The notes under the pieces were generated by a model. That model did no database searches. It was not told where the DNA came from and saw only the letters and a program-made list of their open reading frames with translations. Positions 34,176 to 38,111 of a DNA stretch of 38,111 nt are shown one piece after another; positions within the stretch are counted from its first letter, which is position 1; every line of letters begins with the position of its first letter. The translations under genes and the position numbers were made by a program. The DNA is from Acidobacteriota bacterium (lineage in GTDB: Bacteria; Acidobacteriota; Vicinamibacteria; Vicinamibacterales; CAVVIG01): assembly GCA_023265175.1 (NCBI GenBank), contig JAHFUI010000025.1, forward strand, positions 1 to 38,111. Direction: 5' to 3'.

Positions 34176-35597
34176 TCACGCCACGCCGGTTGGCGGTTCA
34201 CGCTCATCCACCGTTTCATCACCGGTCTTCGGGCGCTCCAGCCCGAACTTCTGCATGCGATAGAGCAGCGTGCTGCGCGTGATCCTCAGGTAGGCTGCCG
34301 CGCGTGTCTGATTCCAGCTGTGCTTGTGCAGCGCGGCCCGCAGCAGCTCTTTCTCGACCTCTTCGAGCGAAATCCCCTCGTCGGGCAACTCCATGCGTAA
34401 GGTGCCCACCTGCCGCTCCGCCGACTGGAGGCGCTCCGCCAAATCGTCCATGGCGAGCACCCCGTCTCGATCAAGCACCAACGCGCGTTCGATCACATTT
34501 TCCAGCTCCCGAATGTTTCCGGGCCACGCGTACCGGTTGAAGGCCGCATAGACACGCTTGTCGACTTGAGGACGCGGCTTCCCGAGCCGCCCGGCGTGCT
34601 TGTCGAGAAAGTGGTCGACCAATAGCGGAATGTCGTCAGCGCGCTCGCGCAACGGTGGCATGCGAATCGACACCACGGCCAGGCGGTAGTACAGATCGTC
34701 CCTGAACGTGCCGTCCGCAATCATCTTCTCAAGGTCGCGGTTCGTGGCAGCGATCACGCGGACATCGACCTTTATGGGTCTCGTGTCGCCGACTTTGTCG
34801 ATCTCCCGCTCCTGAAGGACGCGCAGGATCTTCACTTGCAGCATCAGCGGCAGTTCGCCGATTTCGTCCAGGAAGATGGTGCCCCGATCCGCCACTTCGA
34901 ATTTGCCCTTCTTGTCGGCGACCGCGCCCGTGAACGATCCGCGTCGGTGACCGAACAATTCCGATTCCAGGAGCTGCTCGGGAATGGCCCCGCAGTTGAT
35001 CGTGACGAACGGACCACGCGAGCGGCTGCTATGGAAGTGAATCGCTTTCGCGAGCAGCTCCTTGCCGGTTCCGCTCTCACCATCCAATAAGACGGTGGTT
35101 TCGGTCTGCGCGACGCGGCCGGCCGTGTCGGTCACCGCGCGCATGGCTCGCGATCCCGCGATCATGTTGGCGAAGGAAAACCGTTCCGCGATCACTTGGC
35201 GAAGCTGGCGGTTCTCCGTGGCGAGCGCGGCCATGTCGAGCGCTTTCCGGACCGTCGCCCGAAGCCGATCGCGATCGAACGGTTTCGTGAGGTAGTCGAA
35301 GGCGCCGAGCTTCATCGCTTCGACCGCCGAGCTGATCGTGCCGTGTGCCGTGAGCAGGACCACCGGCAAATCCGGCTGTATGGCTTTGAGCCGTGCGAGC
35401 AGGTCCAGTCCGTCCATCTCGGGCATCCGGATATCGGTCAGCACGAGGTCAATCGAGCGGTCCCGGAACAGCTGCAGTCCCTCGGCTCCGGCTGCCGCCG
35501 TGACCACGTCGTAGCCTTCCTCGCGGAGGTTGTATTCCGCGACTCGCCTGAGGCTATCGTCATCATCGATCAGGAGAATGGATTTCCGGTCAGTCAT
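34176..35597 (-). CDS. NtrC-family sigma-54-dependent response regulator
   Basis: 473 residues. Receiver with Asp55 (LVLTDIRMPEMDG) and Lys105, AAA+ domain with Walker A GESGTGKE (173-180), Walker B TIFLDEIGEL, and a Fis-type HTH at the end (NQTRAAAYLRITRSTLLYRMQKFGL). The sigma-54 loop reads GSFTGA (220-225), Ser for the first Ala, a change seen in some active relatives. Its ATG overlaps the kinase stop. Its likely target is the divergent operon starting near 36879, which has a sigma-54-like promoter and a palindromic upstream site; the first gene of that operon encodes a stand-alone copy of the same HTH type. ZraR-like metal or envelope response is a sensible comparison. Confidence 0.95.
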   Translation of the reverse strand: MTDRKSILLIDDDDSLRRVAEYNLREEGYDVVTAAAGAEGLQLFRDRSIDLVLTDIRMPEMDGLDLLARLKAIQPDLPVVLLTAHGTISSAVEAMKLGAFDYLTKPFDRDRLRATVRKALDMAALATENRQLRQVIAERFSFANMIAGSRAMRAVTDTAGRVAQTETTVLLDGESGTGKELLAKAIHFHSSRSRGPFVTINCGAIPEQLLESELFGHRRGSFTGAVADKKGKFEVADRGTIFLDEIGELPLMLQVKILRVLQEREIDKVGDTRPIKVDVRVIAATNRDLEKMIADGTFRDDLYYRLAVVSIRMPPLRERADDIPLLVDHFLDKHAGRLGKPRPQVDKRVYAAFNRYAWPGNIRELENVIERALVLDRDGVLAMDDLAERLQSAERQVGTLRMELPDEGISLEEVEKELLRAALHKHSWNQTRAAAYLRITRSTLLYRMQKFGLERPKTGDETVDEREPPTGVA

Positions 35598-36703
35598 GTC
35601 GTTGTCGCGTGAGTGTCGATCGATTCCACGGGTGCGCGCGCCGCATCGAGCGGCAGCAGCACCCGCACGAGGGTTCCTCGGTCTGGTTGAATGATGTCGA
35701 TTCTCCCGTGGTGGCTCTGCACGATCCGCTGCGAGACGGACAACCCGAGGCCGGTACCGGCTTTCTTCGTGCTGAAGAAGGGCTCGAATACCTTCGCCAG
35801 ATGCTCCGGCTTAATCCCCGGTCCCTGGTCCAAGACATCGATCGTCAGCGTCTGAGAATCGGCCGTCACCGTGATCTGCACGCGGCCGCCTGGCGGCGTG
35901 ACCTGAACGGCATTGAGGACGATGTTGAAGAACACTTGCGCCATCTGCTCAGAGTCGACCAGCACGTGTGGGACGTGTGTTCGGTTGACCTCAATGGCCA
36001 CACCGTGTCGCTCGGCCTCGGCGGAAATCAGGGACACGACGCGATCGAGGACGTCGAACATATCAACGTCTCGACGCTCGGGGTCGTGAGGGCGCGCATA
36101 GGTCAGGAATTCCGAAATCAGGTCATCGAGCCGCGCGATTTCGCGGGCCGCCAGCGTCCCGAACTCCGACTCAGGGCTGCCTGTGGCTGCCCGCGATGTG
36201 ATGATCTCGAGCGCGCCTTTCACGCCGGCGAGCGGGTTCCGGATCTCGTGCGCGAGCCCGGCGGCAATCTCGCCGATGCTGGATAGGCGATCGGCGTGGC
36301 GAAGCTGTTCGTGCGACGCCCGCAAGTCGGCGTTTGCCGCTCCGAGCGAGGCGACGGCCTGCTGATGGCGCCGGCTCGCGCGTCGCTCGGCCGACGCGAG
36401 TACGCCACCGACCGCACCGGCGATCAGAAATCCAACTGCCTGTCCGTATTCGCTGAGGAGGAACGGTCTATTACCGGGCCACGCCCCATGAAAATGCGTG
36501 ATCGATCCCAGGCCTGCGGCCAACGCCGCCGCGACGCCACCAGGCAATCCAAACCAGAACGCGGCCACGAGGATCGGCGCGTAGCAGAGATCCTGATACG
36601 CGACGTGCAGCACGATCCGGGCCGGGTCGGTCGCGTGGTGAGCGACGCCGATGGCGACGAGCACCGCCGCAATGACGATTCCCCGGACCAGGTCGCGTCG
36701 CAT
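35594..36703 (-). CDS. NtrB/ZraS-type membrane sensor histidine kinase
   Basis: 369 residues. The N-terminal 105 residues contain three or four hydrophobic helices with short loops and clustered His (VAHHATD, ITHFHG), a membrane-embedded or short-loop sensor rather than a large periplasmic domain. A linker coiled coil (about 106-138) leads to HisKA with His152 (GLAHEIRNPLAGVKG) and HATPase_c with NIVLNAVQVTPPGG, DQGPGIKPEH and GTGLGLSVS. Translationally coupled (ATGA) to the NtrC-type regulator at 34176. The signal is unknown; exported metal or redox-active quinone are possibilities only. Confidence 0.93.
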   Translation of the reverse strand: MRRDLVRGIVIAAVLVAIGVAHHATDPARIVLHVAYQDLCYAPILVAAFWFGLPGGVAAALAAGLGSITHFHGAWPGNRPFLLSEYGQAVGFLIAGAVGGVLASAERRASRRHQQAVASLGAANADLRASHEQLRHADRLSSIGEIAAGLAHEIRNPLAGVKGALEIITSRAATGSPESEFGTLAAREIARLDDLISEFLTYARPHDPERRDVDMFDVLDRVVSLISAEAERHGVAIEVNRTHVPHVLVDSEQMAQVFFNIVLNAVQVTPPGGRVQITVTADSQTLTIDVLDQGPGIKPEHLAKVFEPFFSTKKAGTGLGLSVSQRIVQSHHGRIDIIQPDRGTLVRVLLPLDAARAPVESIDTHATTT

Positions 36704-36733
36704 TACCGCGCTCGTCTCCGAGTCTCACTCTGA

Positions 36734-36749
36734 TGTCTGTTTTCAGACA
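36734..36749. promoter_or_regulatory. Candidate NtrC-type enhancer, tgtctg-N4-cagaca
   Basis: A perfect inverted repeat with 6-base arms and a TTTT centre in the 177-base gap between the kinase (minus) and the HTH-efflux operon (plus). It ends about 102 bases upstream of the sigma-54-like promoter at 36852-36868, a usual enhancer distance, and 31 bases from the kinase start, so it could also autoregulate the two-component genes. Confidence 0.55.
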
Positions 36750-36851
36750 GTCGGCCTGAGGCTGCCGGAAAACACACACTACACACCTCGGCCGCGGAGG
36801 CAGAAACGGACTGAAACCGCCACAAATTCACCGTTGCGCCACGTTGCGTCA

Positions 36852-36868
36852 CCGGCACCGTCCTTGCC
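36852..36868 (+). promoter_or_regulatory. Candidate sigma-54 promoter of the HTH-TolC operon
   Basis: ccGGCACcgtccTTGCc carries intact GGCAC and TTGC cores with GG and GC ten bases apart. Transcription would begin close to 36879, only two bases before the first possible GTG of the next gene, which argues for leaderless translation or a start further in. Confidence 0.65.
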
Positions 36869-36880
36869 CCTCCCGTCATC

Positions 36881-37162
36881 GTGCGTGCCACGACCTCCAG
36901 CGACGAGCATACAACGGTTGCAATTCGACGGGCCGAGGATGCGAGCACTTCCGCCGTGACGCTCATCGTCCCGGACGCGGGCCTCGACCTCGGTGCCGTC
37001 GAACGCGCGCTGATCCGGTTCGCGCTCGAGAGCCACGGCGGCAACCGGACGCACGCCGCCGCGTTCCTCGGGCTCTCGCGTAGCGCGCTGCTGTACCGGA
37101 TGCAGAAGTTTGGACTGGCCGTGCCGTGCGTCTCGCCGGCAAGACCTGGTGAGCACTCATGA
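36881..37162 (+). CDS. Stand-alone Fis-type HTH protein
   Basis: 93 residues if the GTG at 36881 is used; a GTG at 36956 would give 68 and is favoured if the mRNA begins near 36879. Neither has a good ribosome site. The recognisable part is one Fis/HTH_8 domain: LGAVERALIRFALESHGGNRTHAAAFLGLSRSALLYRMQKFGL (two helices, then the HTH). The tail SxLLYRMQKFGL is nearly the same as in the NtrC-type regulator at 34176, so it looks like a cut-out copy of that DNA-binding domain. No receiver or AAA+ domain is present, so it cannot activate sigma-54 itself. It may compete for or share the regulator's sites, acting as a modulator. Its stop overlaps the TolC-family gene start by ATGA. Confidence 0.75.
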   Translation: MRATTSSDEHTTVAIRRAEDASTSAVTLIVPDAGLDLGAVERALIRFALESHGGNRTHAAAFLGLSRSALLYRMQKFGLAVPCVSPARPGEHS

Positions 37163-38111
37163 ACCGAACGTCACTGACTCTTCTGCTTTCTCTCGTGCTG
37201 CTCTTCTTCGGCTCGCCGCCGTCGCTTTCCGCGCAATCGACAGTCGTCGCTCGCAGCACGAGTCAAGCACAGGGCACGACGCTCAAGGATCTGGTCGCCG
37301 AACTCGAGCGCGCGAATCCAGAGCTCGGCTCCGGACGCCGTGAGATCGACATGCGCGTCGCGCGGATCGCACCAGCCGGCGCGCTGCCCGACCCGACGAT
37401 CAGCGCCGGGTTCATGAGCGGCCTGCTGCGCTCACCGTTTTTCCCTTCCACGAACCCGTCAGACAGCTTTCGCCAGTTTGGCGTGTCACAAGAGTTTCCG
37501 TATCCGGGCAAGCTGTCGCTGAAAACGAAGATCGCCACGACCGAGGCCGACGCCGAGCGCTGGAATTTCGAATCGACGCGGCGGCGGCTCGTGTCCGACT
37601 TGAAGAGCGCCTACTTCGAGTACGTGTACGTCAACCACAGTCTTGCGGTGCTGGCACGAAACAAAGAACGCCTGGAACAATTCCGCCAAATCGCCGAAGC
37701 CCGTTTCAGCGTGGGTCGAGCTATTCAGCAGGACGTGATCAAGGCGCAACTTGAAGTGTCGCTGCTGATCGAGCGACAGGCGACACTCGAACAGCAGCGA
37801 ACCGCGCTCAGCGCCGCGATCAATGGGTTGCTCTACCGAAAGCCCGACGCACCGTTGGACGTCGCGCTCGACTACGAGCGGGCGCCGCTCCCGCAGCGTC
37901 TCGAGCAGCTTCAAGGCTTGGTCCAGCGGAACAACCCGATGCTGAAACGCGACGAGCGGGCCATCGACCGCGGCCAGCAGGCGCTGGCGCTCGCCAAACG
38001 GGAGGTCCTGCCGGACTTCGCCGTGAACGTCACGACGCAGCAGATGGTGGGCGGCATGCCGTGGATGTACGGCGTCGACGTCATGGTAAAGGTGCCGCTC
38101 TACTGGCAGCG
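37159..38111 (+). CDS. TolC-family outer-membrane efflux protein (runs off the right edge)
   Basis: 317 codons are visible and no stop is reached. Signal peptide to about SLSAQ (residue 26). The body has the long-helix pattern of the OEP family: LKDLVAELERANPEL, FGVSQEFPYPGKLSLKTKIATTEADAERW, RRLVSDLKSAYFEYVYVN, ERLEQFRQIAEARFSVGRAIQQDVIKAQLEVSLL, AAINGLLYRKPDAPL, then a second repeat begins (QGLVQRNNPMLKRDERAIDRGQQALALAKREVLPDF). The SQEFPYPGKL and AIQQDVIKAQ wording is that of CzcC/CusC-type metal efflux partners. Adaptor and RND pump genes would be expected beyond the window. It is coupled to the HTH gene and lies behind the sigma-54-like promoter. Confidence 0.9.
   Translation, partial: MNRTSLTLLLSLVLLFFGSPPSLSAQSTVVARSTSQAQGTTLKDLVAELERANPELGSGRREIDMRVARIAPAGALPDPTISAGFMSGLLRSPFFPSTNPSDSFRQFGVSQEFPYPGKLSLKTKIATTEADAERWNFESTRRRLVSDLKSAYFEYVYVNHSLAVLARNKERLEQFRQIAEARFSVGRAIQQDVIKAQLEVSLLIERQATLEQQRTALSAAINGLLYRKPDAPLDVALDYERAPLPQRLEQLQGLVQRNNPMLKRDERAIDRGQQALALAKREVLPDFAVNVTTQQMVGGMPWMYGVDVMVKVPLYWQ

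Noticed and set aside
1-38111. CRISPR array, rRNA or tRNA genes, complete insertion sequences
   Set aside because: None was seen: no regular spaced repeats, no rRNA-like stretches, no cloverleaf with a TTCGA-type arm, and no transposase-like protein.

Overview
The window is a high-GC, gene-dense bacterial segment devoted to periplasmic nitrogen-oxide respiration and its control. Tat and Sec signals, lipoprotein signals, a TolC-family protein and a beta-barrel-like protein indicate a Gram-negative cell. The gene content (Nitrospira-type NxrABC, cd1 nitrite reductase, alternative complex III, many NtrC-type regulators) would suit lineages such as Methylomirabilota/Rokubacteria or Acidobacteriota. 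That placement is only an impression, because no marker gene is present and no search was run.

Layout. (1) 1-2046: the end of a sensor kinase and an NtrC-family sigma-54 activator. (2) 2150-3989: a first cd1 nitrite reductase gene (nirS1) with its own sigma-54-like promoter; its d1-pocket histidine is replaced by Asp. (3) 4039-10609, minus strand: nxrA-nxrB-nxrC-torD-like chaperone-CMD protein, a nitrite oxidoreductase / nitrate reductase operon, also behind a sigma-54-like promoter. (4) 10874-23521, plus strand: one long operon nirS2-nirJ-nirF-nirDL-nirE(SUMT)-actB-actC-actD-actE-actF. It makes the enzyme, most of the steps to heme d1, and a quinol-oxidising alternative complex III that lacks its usual pentaheme subunit ActA. 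Most junctions are 4-base ATGA overlaps. (5) 23566-26610, minus strand: a small cytochrome c, a FixL-like PAS kinase, a small exported protein and a membrane-anchored cytochrome c. (6) 26711-30760, plus strand: a porin-like protein, a GC-rich inverted-repeat element, an OmpR-type two-component pair and an unknown lipoprotein. (7) 31206-33945, minus strand: Rieske protein-cytochrome b-octaheme cytochrome c, a bc-type complex with the octaheme protein in the place of cytochrome c1/f. (8) 34011-38111: a 48-residue YHS protein, an NtrC-type two-component system on the minus strand, and divergently a stand-alone Fis-type DNA-binding protein coupled to a TolC-family efflux gene, again with a sigma-54-like promoter.

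How it fits together. Quinol electrons would leave through the alternative complex III and/or the bc-type complex to periplasmic cytochromes c and then to NirS2 (nitrite to NO). NxrABC faces the periplasm and could supply nitrite from nitrate or run in reverse. The two nirS promoters and the nxr promoter share the GG-N10-GC architecture, and the two nirS promoters also share an upstream inverted repeat, so the activator at 607-2046 is the obvious candidate to control them together. The most interesting points are the co-directed nirS pair with a one-base catalytic His-to-Asp change, the nir-act super-operon without ActA, the sigma-54 regulon, the octaheme bc complex and the FixL-like sensor without the usual switch arginine.
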